The notes under the pieces are model-generated. The model was not told the DNA's origin and ran no database searches. It was given only the letters and a program-made list of their open reading frames with translations. From the NCBI GenBank assembly GCA_965247815.1, contig CBDFHW010000026.1, positions 124,001 through 188,000 of the forward strand: a DNA stretch of 64,000 nucleotides, written 5' to 3'. The DNA is from CBDAQA01 sp965247815. GTDB lineage: Bacteria > Planctomycetota > Phycisphaerae > Tepidisphaerales > Tepidisphaeraceae. Below, piece by piece: positions 18,101 to 25,811 of the stretch. The translations under genes and the position numbers were made by a program. The first letter of the stretch is position 1. Every line of letters starts with the position of its first letter.

Positions 18101-19447
18101 ATGACCATCGACGAAGCCGTCCAGATCGCGGTCCAGCACCATTTGTCCGGGCGATTGTCCGAAGCGGAGCAGGTTTATCGTCAGATCCTGAACGTCGCGC
18201 CACAGCACGCGGTAGCGCTGCACAACCTCGGACAGATCGCGTTCACGGTTCGAAACTACGATGCCGCGATCGATCTTCTTTCCCGGGCGATCGTCGTCGC
18301 CCCGGACGACGCCAATGCGCATAACACGCTGGCCGCGACATTCTTCGCGGTCGGTCGGCTCGACGAATCGATGGCCGAGTTGAATCGGGCGCTGGAACTT
18401 CGATTCGATTTTTCCAACGCCCATTCGAACCGCGGCAACGTGCTGGTCGCCAGAGGGGATCTGCCGGCTGCAAAAGCGGCATTCGAAAAAGCCATCACGC
18501 TGAATTCGAACAACGCCATCGCCCACGACGGGCTGGGCTCAACGCTGCTTCTCACAGGCGAGCTTCGCCGCGGCTGGCAAGAACGGGAGTGGCGCTGGCA
18601 GAAGCCCGACTTCGAAGCCAACCGCTTTGCCGGTCGACGCCGGTGGGACGGGTCTGATGTGCGAGGCAAGACAATTCTGCTGCTGGTCGAGCAGGGTTAC
18701 GGCGACGTGTTCCAGCTCGCGCGTTACGCGCCGTTGCTGGCCGCCCGCGGCGCGATGGTCATCCTGGAAGTCGTTCCCGACATACACCGATTGATGTCCA
18801 CGCTGGCCGGCGTCGATCAGCTGATCATCGCGGGTCTGGCGTCACCGCCCTGTGATTTCGTCTCGCCGTTGATGAGCCTTCCGTATTTTTTCAACACCGA
18901 CCTGCAGTCGATCCCCGCAGCGACGCCGTACCTGTCGGCCGACCCGCGGTTGGCGGAGTCGTTCAAAGCGAAATATTTCCGGTCGGACCCTAACCTGAAA
19001 ATCGGGCTCGTCTGGGCGGGCCGTCCGACGCACAGCAACGACCACAATCGCTCGATGTCCCTCGCCGAGTTTGCGCCGCTCGCCGAACTAACCGGCGTCA
19101 GCTTTTACAGTTTGCAAAAAGGCCCTGCCGCGCAGCAGACGCCACCCCCGGGCATCAAGTTGGTCGACCTGTCGACCCAGCTCGTAGACTTTAACTGGAC
19201 TGCCGCCGCCATCGCGGGGCTCGACTTGGTCATCACCGTCGACACGGCAGTCTCGCACCTTGCCGGTGCGCTTGATAAACCGGTCTGGGTTTTGTTGCCG
19301 TTCATCCCCGACTGGCGCTGGATGATGGACCGCGAAGACACCCCATGGTACCCGAAAACGCGATTATTCCGGCAAAACAGGATCGGCGACTGGTCAAACG
19401 TCGTCGGGCGACTTGCCGAGGCCGTCCGACAGCTGCCCCGTGGTTGA
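18101..19447 (+). CDS. TPR-containing glycosyltransferase-like protein
   Basis: 448 residues. The first 170 are four to five tetratricopeptide repeats (DAAIDLLSRAIVVAPDDANAHN, AALELRFDFSNAHSNRGNVL and similar). A bridging segment follows (LRRGWQEREWRWQKPDF), then a C-terminal GT-B-like domain with ILLLVEQGYGDVFQLARYAPLLAARG, KIGLVWAGRPTHSNDHNRSM, FYSLQKGP and DLVITVDTAVSHLAGALDKPVWVLLP. These blocks match the TPR/heptosyltransferase-like (GT9-related) proteins common in planctomycetes and proteobacteria. A donor sugar or acceptor cannot be assigned. The gene starts about 90 bases after the kinase and may share its transcript. Confidence 0.85.
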   Translation: MTIDEAVQIAVQHHLSGRLSEAEQVYRQILNVAPQHAVALHNLGQIAFTVRNYDAAIDLLSRAIVVAPDDANAHNTLAATFFAVGRLDESMAELNRALELRFDFSNAHSNRGNVLVARGDLPAAKAAFEKAITLNSNNAIAHDGLGSTLLLTGELRRGWQEREWRWQKPDFEANRFAGRRRWDGSDVRGKTILLLVEQGYGDVFQLARYAPLLAARGAMVILEVVPDIHRLMSTLAGVDQLIIAGLASPPCDFVSPLMSLPYFFNTDLQSIPAATPYLSADPRLAESFKAKYFRSDPNLKIGLVWAGRPTHSNDHNRSMSLAEFAPLAELTGVSFYSLQKGPAAQQTPPPGIKLVDLSTQLVDFNWTAAAIAGLDLVITVDTAVSHLAGALDKPVWVLLPFIPDWRWMMDREDTPWYPKTRLFRQNRIGDWSNVVGRLAEAVRQLPRG

Positions 19448-19527
19448 TCGGCGACCGTCGCAGCCGTTCTGACCACATTTCCCGCTTCACGGTGGCGTTT
19501 GGTTCATCCCGGCGATATCATTCTTTT

Positions 19528-19794
19528 ATGCCTACTGCAACTTCCGCAGAACATCTTGCTGCCCCGGAAATTCGCGAGCGGGTGCAGGATGTGATCAATC
19601 TGATTCGTCCGGCAGTCCAAGCCGACGGTGGGGATATCGAGTTGGTTGAAGTGTTGCAGGACGGGGCCGTTCACATTCGCTTTCACGGTGCCTGCCACGG
19701 CTGTCCGAGCAGCACGATGACGCTGCACAGCGGCATTGAAAGAAACCTACGCGAGCGAGTTCCGCAGGTCACCAAGGTGTTGGCCGTCCCATGA
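19528..19794 (+). CDS. NifU C-terminal-domain Fe-S scaffold
   Basis: 88 residues from the ATG at 19528. The whole protein is a NifU-C domain: EIRERVQDVINLIRPAVQADGGDIELVEV, the C-x-x-C cluster ligand pair in GACHGCPSSTMTLHSGIE, and a closing helix. Such stand-alone Nfu proteins carry or deliver iron-sulfur clusters. The open frame reaches further upstream, but those codons overlap the end of the previous gene in another frame and have no similarity. The stop overlaps the next start (ATGA). Confidence 0.9.
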   Translation: MPTATSAEHLAAPEIRERVQDVINLIRPAVQADGGDIELVEVLQDGAVHIRFHGACHGCPSSTMTLHSGIERNLRERVPQVTKVLAVP

Positions 19795-20225
19795 CTGCTG
19801 CATCCGCTATCGATTCTCGCCCCGCAAATGCCCAGGCCTCGGGTTCGCATTTCGTATCCGGTTTTAACGCCGCCCGATTGCACGCGTGGGTCGTCGCTGG
19901 TCTGTTGCAACTGAGCCATCGTATCGGGGCGATCGCTCTTCTGGCGACGCTCGCCAGCTGGGCGATCATGTATCAGGGTCACAATTTTCACGTCCCCTTG
20001 GCGGTCGCCGCGGGAGCCAGCGACATCGGGCTTTGTGCGGCGTTGCTGGCGCGGATGCTCGTTCGTCACAGTACCCGGCTCCGTCGCGAGGCGAACGGTG
20101 TGGCGATCTTCAATCTGGTGCTGTTCATTCTCACGATCTACTTCATGATCTTCAGCCGGACTGATGTAATTCACGCCGAAGCCTCGGCGTTCTTTACACC
20201 CACCACCAGCGGCCCGCAGGGCTGA
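19791..20225 (+). CDS. Small membrane protein, unknown function
   Basis: 144 residues with a 4-base overlap (ATGA) with the Nfu gene, so translation is probably coupled. After a polar 30-residue start there are three hydrophobic helices (about 37-58, 65-85 and 105-125), linked by short loops with RRE and RRH positive clusters. No recognised domain. The linkage to an iron-sulfur scaffold hints at a redox or assembly role, but this is only context. Confidence 0.75.
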   Translation: MTAASAIDSRPANAQASGSHFVSGFNAARLHAWVVAGLLQLSHRIGAIALLATLASWAIMYQGHNFHVPLAVAAGASDIGLCAALLARMLVRHSTRLRREANGVAIFNLVLFILTIYFMIFSRTDVIHAEASAFFTPTTSGPQG

Positions 20226-20258
20226 CCGCAGGATCTGCGGCCAGCTCGACCCAGACCC

Positions 20259-20726
20259 ATGACACCCGAATTGTGGATGAACGATGCGATCGAAGAAGCC
20301 CACGCCGCTTGGGCGGCAGGAGAGGTTCCGATCGGCTGCGTGATCGTGCACGAACCGACCGGCCGAATCGTCGGGCGGGGGCACAACCGCCGGGAGACCG
20401 ACGAGGACGCGACCGCGCACGCCGAGGTGGTGGCCATCCGCAACGCCGGGCTCACGCTGGGTCATTGGCGGTTAATCGAATGTGTGCTGGTCGTGACGCT
20501 CGAACCGTGCCCGATGTGTGCCGGGGCGATCGTCAATGCCCGGCTTCCGAAGTTGATCTACGGCTGCGCCGATCCGAAGGCCGGCGCGGTCCGAACCCTG
20601 TATCAGATCTGTGACGATCCGAGATTAAATCACCGCGTGGAGATCATCGCCGGCACGCTTGCCGAGCCGTGTGCCGCGCTGCTGTCCGATTTCTTCCGCG
20701 ACCGGCGACAGCGGGGGCGGAAGTGA
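20259..20726 (+). CDS. tadA: tRNA-specific adenosine deaminase
   Basis: 155 residues. The zinc-dependent deaminase motif is complete: HAEVVAIRNA (His ligand plus catalytic Glu) and EPCPMCAGAIVNAR (two Cys ligands). EVPIGCVIV and GHNRRETDEDATAHAE are the usual TadA surroundings, and VGRGHN contains the substrate-binding Asn. TadA converts adenosine 34 to inosine in tRNA-Arg(ACG) and is normally essential. The C-terminus is short and basic (RRQRGRK). It follows the small membrane gene at 33 bases. Confidence 0.92.
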   Translation: MTPELWMNDAIEEAHAAWAAGEVPIGCVIVHEPTGRIVGRGHNRRETDEDATAHAEVVAIRNAGLTLGHWRLIECVLVVTLEPCPMCAGAIVNARLPKLIYGCADPKAGAVRTLYQICDDPRLNHRVEIIAGTLAEPCAALLSDFFRDRRQRGRK

Positions 20727-20769
20727 AACCGTGATTGCATCTTGTGCGTTTGCAATCCGGACGGGGTTC

Positions 20770-20899
20770 TTACCGCCGAGACGCCGAGAGGATCAGCAGG
20801 GTGGCGTAGGATGCTCTCAAATCCAAAATAATTCAAAATTATCTGGAAGCGATGCGTGCGCCGCCGGGCTTTCTCCGCGGCTCTGCGTCTCCGCGGTGA
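20770..20899. repeat. Imperfect inverted repeat of the 'accgcNgagacgcNgag' type
   Basis: The left arm near 20772-20790 (ACCGCCGAGACGCCGAGAG) and the right arm at 20873-20898, read on the other strand as ACCGCGGAGACGCAGAG, match over 14 of 17 positions. About 80 bases lie between them. Near-identical short palindromic arms around divergent cores occur in many genomes as REP/MITE-like mobile repeats. No gene lies in this 204-base gap between the convergent tadA and cmk. Confidence 0.65.
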
Positions 20900-20930
20900 A
20901 TCATCCGCCCCTCCGCACAGAGACCGTGAA

Positions 20931-21617
20931 TCAGGAATGGGGCGTCAAATCTTTCACGCGCATCCGTTCGGCTTTCTCAATGATGCGGTTCACGACCTGC
21001 GGCTCGGCGAGCTCGGTGGTGTCGATCACGATGGCTTCGGGCGGGATCGCGAGCGGGCCGACGGACCGGGTGGCGTCGCGGGTGTCGCGGGAGACGATGT
21101 TTCGAAGAATCTCGTTCTGGTCGACGATTTCGCCGCGGGACCGCAGCTGGGCGACCCGACGGCGCGCACGCTCGGCTGGGTTGGCGTCAAGATAGATCTT
21201 CAACTCCGCGGTCGGGAACACGACCGTTCCCTGATCGCGGCCTTCGGTGACGACGTTGCCTCGCTCGGCGCCGATCTGCCGCTGCTGCTGGACAAGCATC
21301 TCGCGGATCGAAGGGACGACGGCTACGAATGATGCAGCCCGAGTGCACTCGCTGCCCCGCAGCATGTGCCCGACCGATTCGCCGTTTAACATCACCCGCG
21401 GCGGGCGGTGGGACCAGTCGAACTCGACCTTGGCCAGCTTCGACACGAACGCGAGTTCCCGCATGTCTTCGAGGTTCACCTGACGGCGCAGTGCTTCCAG
21501 TCCGATCGCGCGGTACATCGCGCCGGTGTCGAGAAAGTCGAACTCGAGCCGGACCGCGACCGCTTGCGCGACCGTCGATTTTCCCGTACCGGCTGGGCCA
21601 TCAATGGTAATGATCAT
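20931..21617 (-). CDS. cmk: Cytidylate kinase
   Basis: 228 residues. P-loop GPAGTGKSTVAQAVA at residues 7-21, then FLDTGAMYRAIGLEALR, the CMP-binding IREMLVQQQRQIG, VVTEGRDQGTVVFPTAELKIYLDA and the Arg-rich lid AERARRRVAQL. It phosphorylates CMP and dCMP using ATP. It is the last gene of a leftward run (lipoprotein, ThuA-like, cmk) with gaps of 12-19 bases, so probably one operon. RDQGTVVFP is the common 'GRDIGTVVFP' motif with Ile replaced by Gln. Confidence 0.95.
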   Translation of the reverse strand: MIITIDGPAGTGKSTVAQAVAVRLEFDFLDTGAMYRAIGLEALRRQVNLEDMRELAFVSKLAKVEFDWSHRPPRVMLNGESVGHMLRGSECTRAASFVAVVPSIREMLVQQQRQIGAERGNVVTEGRDQGTVVFPTAELKIYLDANPAERARRRVAQLRSRGEIVDQNEILRNIVSRDTRDATRSVGPLAIPPEAIVIDTTELAEPQVVNRIIEKAERMRVKDLTPHS

Positions 21618-21629
21618 GCGTGCAGAATC

Positions 21630-22286
21630 CTACTCGGCTGCCCAGGAACACCCGCGACGCATCAGTGTCATACAAGGTTCGGTTGCGAGCACGTCGGCGG
21701 TGTGCCCGAGACTACTATAGAACACCCGTCCCGATCCGAACAATTTGGTCCAAACAACCGGCATGTCAACCGGCCCGTTGCCCGAATGCGGCCCCGGGGC
21801 GACTGGAAATCGGGTGCTCGCCAGCACTTTCACGGCCGGGTCGACGTGCATGTAATACTGTTCCGACTTGACCGAAAAATCCTGAACGCCACGCGTGATC
21901 GGGCTGTCTACGGTCGAAATGTTCACCGTGTATTCGGTTCCGTCGTTCCCCGGGTGCGCGACGAACTGCCCGCCGGTCATGAACTGCCAATCGCAATTGT
22001 CACGAAACGCGTCGCACATCCCGCCGTGGCAACCGGCAAGCCCGACGCCGCTTTCTACTGCCTTCAGCACCGGTGCCACCTGCTCGGCGGTGATCTGTCC
22101 CATCGTCCAGACCGGCACGATCAAGGACAGGCCCGACATTTTTGAATCGTCTTTGAACGCCTCAAGACTGTCCGCGAGCTCGACGGCAAAACCATCTTCG
22201 GTCAGAACGCGCTTAAAGAGCTCGGCCACTTTCAGTGGCTGATGCCCGTCCCAGCCCCCCCAGATGATCAGTGCTTTTTTTCTCAA
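21630..22286 (-). CDS. ThuA-like glutamine-amidotransferase-fold protein
   Basis: 218 residues. The start is a TTG at 22286 with GGGAG about nine bases upstream; no better start is in frame. Hallmarks of the ThuA domain are present: ALIIWGGWDGH, WTMGQITAEQ, GVGLAGCHGGMCDAF, FMTGGQFVAHPGN, PVVWTKLFGSGRVFYSSLGH. ThuA proteins are linked to sugar (trehalose) metabolism and often occur beside sugar-modifying enzymes in planctomycetes, but the reaction is not established. No signal peptide is seen. It probably shares a transcript with cmk. Confidence 0.85.
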   Translation of the reverse strand: MRKKALIIWGGWDGHQPLKVAELFKRVLTEDGFAVELADSLEAFKDDSKMSGLSLIVPVWTMGQITAEQVAPVLKAVESGVGLAGCHGGMCDAFRDNCDWQFMTGGQFVAHPGNDGTEYTVNISTVDSPITRGVQDFSVKSEQYYMHVDPAVKVLASTRFPVAPGPHSGNGPVDMPVVWTKLFGSGRVFYSSLGHTADVLATEPCMTLMRRGCSWAAE

Positions 22287-22305
22287 CTTCCTGGTCTCCC
22301 GGAGG

Positions 22306-22599
22306 TCAATGATTTTCGATGACGTCGCCGGCCTCGTTCATCTTCACGGCTCGGTCGTTTCCGTCGGTGCCTGTGAACTTGAACGTGTAATAATCCTGAT
22401 TCGCCTGCGTGGTGCGGGTAATCTGCTTGATCGTCGCCCCGCGGTGCTGGTCCATGAACGCGGCCTGCACGCCCGGGGGGGTCTGGGTCAGAATTAGATC
22501 GGTTTCGTTCGCGTTACCGCTTTGACACCCGACCAGCATTAACAGAACCACGGTGATCGCCGATCGACGGCTGCGGCTGCTTCGGAGGAAAAGCATCAT
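22306..22599 (-). CDS. Small lipoprotein
   Basis: 97 residues. A basic start (RSSRSRRS), a hydrophobic run and a lipobox ending LVGC place it as a lipid-anchored protein. The mature part (about 70 residues) contains FKFTGTDGNDRAVKMNEAGDV, which has the strand-turn-strand look of PepSY/BLIP-like domains. The identity is uncertain. It is first in the probable lipoprotein-thuA-cmk operon. Confidence 0.7.
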   Translation of the reverse strand: MMLFLRSSRSRRSAITVVLLMLVGCQSGNANETDLILTQTPPGVQAAFMDQHRGATIKQITRTTQANQDYYTFKFTGTDGNDRAVKMNEAGDVIENH

Positions 22600-22769
22600 A
22601 GTACCGCTGTTGTACTTGAGGAACGAGGAATGAACAACGCTTGGCCTTGGTTCTCAACGGCGGCTGCTGGGTCGATGCGTTTGCGGAACTCCCTTGCCCG
22701 GTACGCAACGAGTTGGTCGGGGTGAGAGTACTTCTGTTCCGTTGGGCTTCGTTCAAAAGCGCGGGCACC

Positions 22770-22850
22770 GCAGTGGAGACTCCCGCAGGCTTCGAAGCCG
22801 ATTCCTCTGTTTGCGCCTGTGATGAGCTTGATGGTGTGAATTTGCGCTAC
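22770..22850 (-). pseudogene. Remnant of a short-chain dehydrogenase N-terminus
   Basis: Leftward reading from about 22840 gives HTIKLITGANRGIGFEA, which matches the start of the intact SDR at 24348-25073 (ITLITGANKGIGLE). Nothing SDR-like continues after it, so only the nucleotide-binding glycine motif survives. The DNA matches the intact copy only roughly, so this is an old duplicate or a relative, not a recent copy. It lies in the 285-base gap (22600-22884) between the lipoprotein and the nuclease gene, where I see nothing else. Confidence 0.6.
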
Positions 22851-22884
22851 AAGAAATAAACACTTCTTGTTGCCGAATCGCGAA

Positions 22885-24129
22885 TTATTCAACCATGTGA
22901 GTCGCAATCAACAATTTGATCAGTGCGGCGCGATCGATAAGCTCAAGCGGTTTACCAGCGGCGAAAGCAAGAGCGTTAGTTGTGAAGATACTGTTTGTCA
23001 CCAAAATGCCTTTGTTCGCTCGTTCTGAAATCATTACACCGTAAAGGTCACGAACAAATGGTTCACCGACAGACCCGCTGTACCGTTTACACTGAATGAT
23101 AGATTTCCCTTGAAAAAGCGGCGTATGACAGTGTGCAACCAAATCGATGCCGCCGTCATGGCTGGCCTTCGTTGCATCTATATCAAACCCGAGCTTTTTG
23201 AAAAGGGTCGCGACTAACCCCTCAAATTCAGCACCGGTCATTTGATCGAGCCAACTCAAATAGGTAGGAAGTACATCCGAAGGTGAGATTTCCTTACCTC
23301 TTGATTGCATGATATGCGCAACAGCCTGCGCCATGGTCAGTTCGTCATGGCTCTCGAACACATTTCTCAGGTTAACTAATTGAGTTTGAGAGTAGCCAAG
23401 CAGCTCAAGCTTAGCGAAGTTCCAAGCGGTCTCAAAGTTGCCGCTAGACCTAAGATTGCCGAGGCTCAGCACCGACAGATCTTTTAGTAAGCTGACTGTT
23501 TCGGAAAGCGAGAGGTCAGGGCGAAGATTCCACAAATCCAGCACGCGTTTCACTGTATCGGGCGGCATCTTCGCTTTAAGTAAGCCGATTCGCGCTGCTT
23601 CTTTCGCATCATCAAAGGTGTCCTGAGCAGCTAGAGTACCTCCTGACGCTTCAATCGATTGCAATTGAGAGCGGGTCCGAGCAGCGGATTGCTCCATCAC
23701 CTCTTTCGGCTTCAACTCAGGATGCGCTAACGCGTATTGCCAAATCGTCGATCTTAGCAAATCAGACATCTGCCGCGCTAAAACGCCCCAAAGCGCCGGA
23801 ACGGAATGGAGATCTATCAGATTCGATTCATTGAAGCGTGTGAAGTTAGATCCAATGTCGTAGATATCGTCGTTCTCAGGCGGATCCACCACCAAGTACC
23901 GCAGTTTTACGTTTGAGGTGAGTGCGAGAAACATCCGTTCGATGTCAGCGTCAAAATAAGCGCTCTGTCTATTCAAGGTGTGAAGCCAAGTCTTAATAGA
24001 TTGCTCAGACGTCCAAACTGCTATTGCGAACGTGTCACCATCGAGCTTAAGAACGACTGGTGTAAAATTGCCTTCGGAATGCTTACTGCCCAGCATAAAC
24101 ACACGGCTCGGAAGTTCGTTTGCGTTCAT
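22885..24129 (-). CDS. Mrr-family restriction-like nuclease with an unrecognised N-terminal half
   Basis: 414 residues from the ATG at 24129. GGGAAG seven bases upstream favours this over an in-frame TTG at 24162. The last 120 residues are an Mrr_cat-type PD-(D/E)XK domain: LDQMTGAEFEGLVATLFKKLGF, HDGGIDLVAHC (active-site Asp, about residue 326), GKSIIQCKRYSGSVGEP (Gln and Lys, about residue 347), then KGILVTNSIFTTNALAFA. The first 290 residues, with WTSEQSIKTWL and a helical middle, match nothing I recognise; a distant SseB-like fold is a guess. Base composition is visibly more AT-rich than every neighbour. A defence-type nuclease of foreign origin is likely; no methylase or partner gene adjoins it. 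Confidence 0.8.
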   Translation of the reverse strand: MNANELPSRVFMLGSKHSEGNFTPVVLKLDGDTFAIAVWTSEQSIKTWLHTLNRQSAYFDADIERMFLALTSNVKLRYLVVDPPENDDIYDIGSNFTRFNESNLIDLHSVPALWGVLARQMSDLLRSTIWQYALAHPELKPKEVMEQSAARTRSQLQSIEASGGTLAAQDTFDDAKEAARIGLLKAKMPPDTVKRVLDLWNLRPDLSLSETVSLLKDLSVLSLGNLRSSGNFETAWNFAKLELLGYSQTQLVNLRNVFESHDELTMAQAVAHIMQSRGKEISPSDVLPTYLSWLDQMTGAEFEGLVATLFKKLGFDIDATKASHDGGIDLVAHCHTPLFQGKSIIQCKRYSGSVGEPFVRDLYGVMISERANKGILVTNSIFTTNALAFAAGKPLELIDRAALIKLLIATHMVE

Positions 24130-24347
24130 CGTTGTCTTCCCAACTCGGTCGACCCGAGACAACTTGTATCGATTGAAAAGATAGAATTTGCTTTTCAGAA
24201 GATTCTGATTCCGTCATGCTTAATTAGCTTCGTAAATCAAGCAGACCTTTAACGCACGCGGGCAACACTTTAAAGGCGAAGAAACCGGACCGAGCCCGAA
24301 CGCGATGACAGCACGCGATACTTTCGCGGCCTCAAATTCACTGCAGG
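24130..24347. other. Intergenic gap between SDR and Mrr-like nuclease genes
   Basis: 218 bases. AT-rich near the nuclease start, normal toward the SDR stop, so the composition change falls inside this gap. No open frame, hairpin or repeat was found that would mark a mobile-element end. Confidence 0.4.
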
Positions 24348-25073
24348 TCACCACCGCATGTGCACGCCCATGTGGAAATACCCGCCGGTCGGCCCGTCGA
24401 CGGGCAATGTTGCGAGCATCACGCTGGTCTTGGCACCGTCGACGATCTCCATCGGAGCCGATGGCCCGCCCATGTCCGTTTTGACCCACCCTGGGTGTGC
24501 CGAGTTCACCTTGATCGGCGTGTCTTTCAGTTCGAATGCGAGGTGATTCGTGAACATGTTTACCGCGGCTTTGCTGGCGTCATATCCCAGAAACTTCGAC
24601 GGGTAGATCGGTGAACTCGGGTCGGCGTGCTCGGCGTGTGAAGCGAGGATGCTGGTCAGATTCACGATCCGACCCGCGGCCGATTTTTTAATCAGCGGCA
24701 AAAACGCCTGCGTGACTGCGACCAGCCCGAAGAAGTTGATGTCGAACGTTTTCCGCAGGCTCGCCGCCGCCACCGCGCTTGCCGCCGGCTCGTTCGCATA
24801 ATCCAACAGCCCCGCGTTGTTTACCAGCACATCAAGCTTGCCGAACTGTTTCTCGATCGTCCTCGCTGCCGCGTCGATCGACGCCTGATCGGTGACTTCC
24901 AGCGGGACCCAGATCGCTTCGATTTGCGCGGCATTCAGACTCGCGACCGCCGCTCTACCGCGGGCTTCGTCACGGGCACCGATGAGGACCGTGTGCCCGA
25001 GCTTGCCGAGCTGCCTGCCGGTTTCCAACCCAATCCCTTTATTCGCGCCGGTGATGAGCGTAATCGCGTTCAT
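24348..25073 (-). CDS. Short-chain dehydrogenase/reductase
   Basis: 241 residues from the ATG at 25073 (AAGGAAAG upstream). Classical SDR features: TGANKGIGLETG (cofactor binding), LVNNAGLL, NLTSILASHAE with the catalytic Ser, YDASKAAVN (Tyr-x-x-x-Lys) and PGWVKTDMGG. The cofactor is probably NADP(H), judged from the Arg after the second strand (GARDEARG). The substrate is unknown. A short fragment of a related gene remains 1.5 kb downstream. The upstream 321-base region holds a tandem repeat. Confidence 0.9.
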   Translation of the reverse strand: MNAITLITGANKGIGLETGRQLGKLGHTVLIGARDEARGRAAVASLNAAQIEAIWVPLEVTDQASIDAAARTIEKQFGKLDVLVNNAGLLDYANEPAASAVAAASLRKTFDINFFGLVAVTQAFLPLIKKSAAGRIVNLTSILASHAEHADPSSPIYPSKFLGYDASKAAVNMFTNHLAFELKDTPIKVNSAHPGWVKTDMGGPSAPMEIVDGAKTSVMLATLPVDGPTGGYFHMGVHMRW

Positions 25074-25176
25074 TCGTTTACTTTCCTTGAGCTGAAAGAG
25101 CATGTCTCGTGGATAAATCAGGAAAAGTCGATCTTATCTGCACGGTCGGTCGCTGTCTCGCGAAAGGCGATCGAGT

Positions 25177-25214
25177 GTCGGTGAGGCGAGCCGTCGGTGA
25201 GGCGAGCCGTCGGT
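25177..25214. repeat. Tandem repeat, 2.4 copies of a 16-base unit
   Basis: GTCGGTGAGGCGAGCC occurs twice without a break and is followed by GTCGGT. It lies in the gap between the divergent SDR and the small exported gene (25074-25394), where nothing else is seen. Confidence 0.8.
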
Positions 25215-25394
25215 CGGATTCTGATATTGTTATAAAGCGATTTTTAGCAATCGGCTGAAGCGGCATCGATCGCGACCGACCGATAACCGCGGATTCTGTC
25301 GCTGGTGACTGCTTCGGGGCGGTGCGCACGAGCTCATTGCCCGGCGAAGTTTCGTTGACGCCGGCGCTATTTCGGTCATATTGTTTGGATCACG

Positions 25395-25691
25395 ATGCGT
25401 CATCGCGCCCGTTATCTTTTAGCAGTCACCCTTGTTGCGACCGCGCTGTGCGCGGACCGTGCGATGGCGGCCGTGCCAGAGGCCCGGCCACAGATCGGTC
25501 AGCTCGCCGAAAAGCTTGCCGCGCGGTTAAGCCGGAGCTTCGGGCGAACCGCTTCGACCCGCATCGTGCTCACCGAGCGGGCGTCCGAAGGAACGCCGAC
25601 GAACCACGAGCAGGGTGTCGTGGCGCAGGTGGCGCGTCCGCAGTCGTTGCTGTCGGTTTACCAGTTCAGGCTCCCGCCGCCATCGGCTTGA
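25395..25691 (+). CDS. Small exported protein upstream of secA (possible secretion monitor)
   Basis: 98 residues. MRHRARYLLAVTLVATALCADRAMA is a good Sec signal peptide. The short mature part is helical (GQLAEKLAARLSRSF), then unstructured, and the last residues are FRLPPPSA. It runs in the same direction as secA, 120 bases upstream. The gap has a 7-bp hairpin (ACGACGG/CCGTCGT at 25735-25754), and CCTT just ahead of secA could pair with AAGG of the secA ribosome site. This recalls E. coli secM-secA. The similarity is in layout only: the SecM arrest sequence itself is absent. It may simply be an unrelated small exported protein. Confidence 0.6.
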   Translation: MRHRARYLLAVTLVATALCADRAMAAVPEARPQIGQLAEKLAARLSRSFGRTASTRIVLTERASEGTPTNHEQGVVAQVARPQSLLSVYQFRLPPPSA

Positions 25692-25811
25692 TACAAATCT
25701 CCCTAGACTGTTGACCGCCGACTGTGAGCGATTGACGACGGATTTTGCCGTCGTTTCGCGGCTCGCATCTGTGAAGCTGCTCCGTCCCCCTTATTATTTG
25801 AAGGTGCCCAC

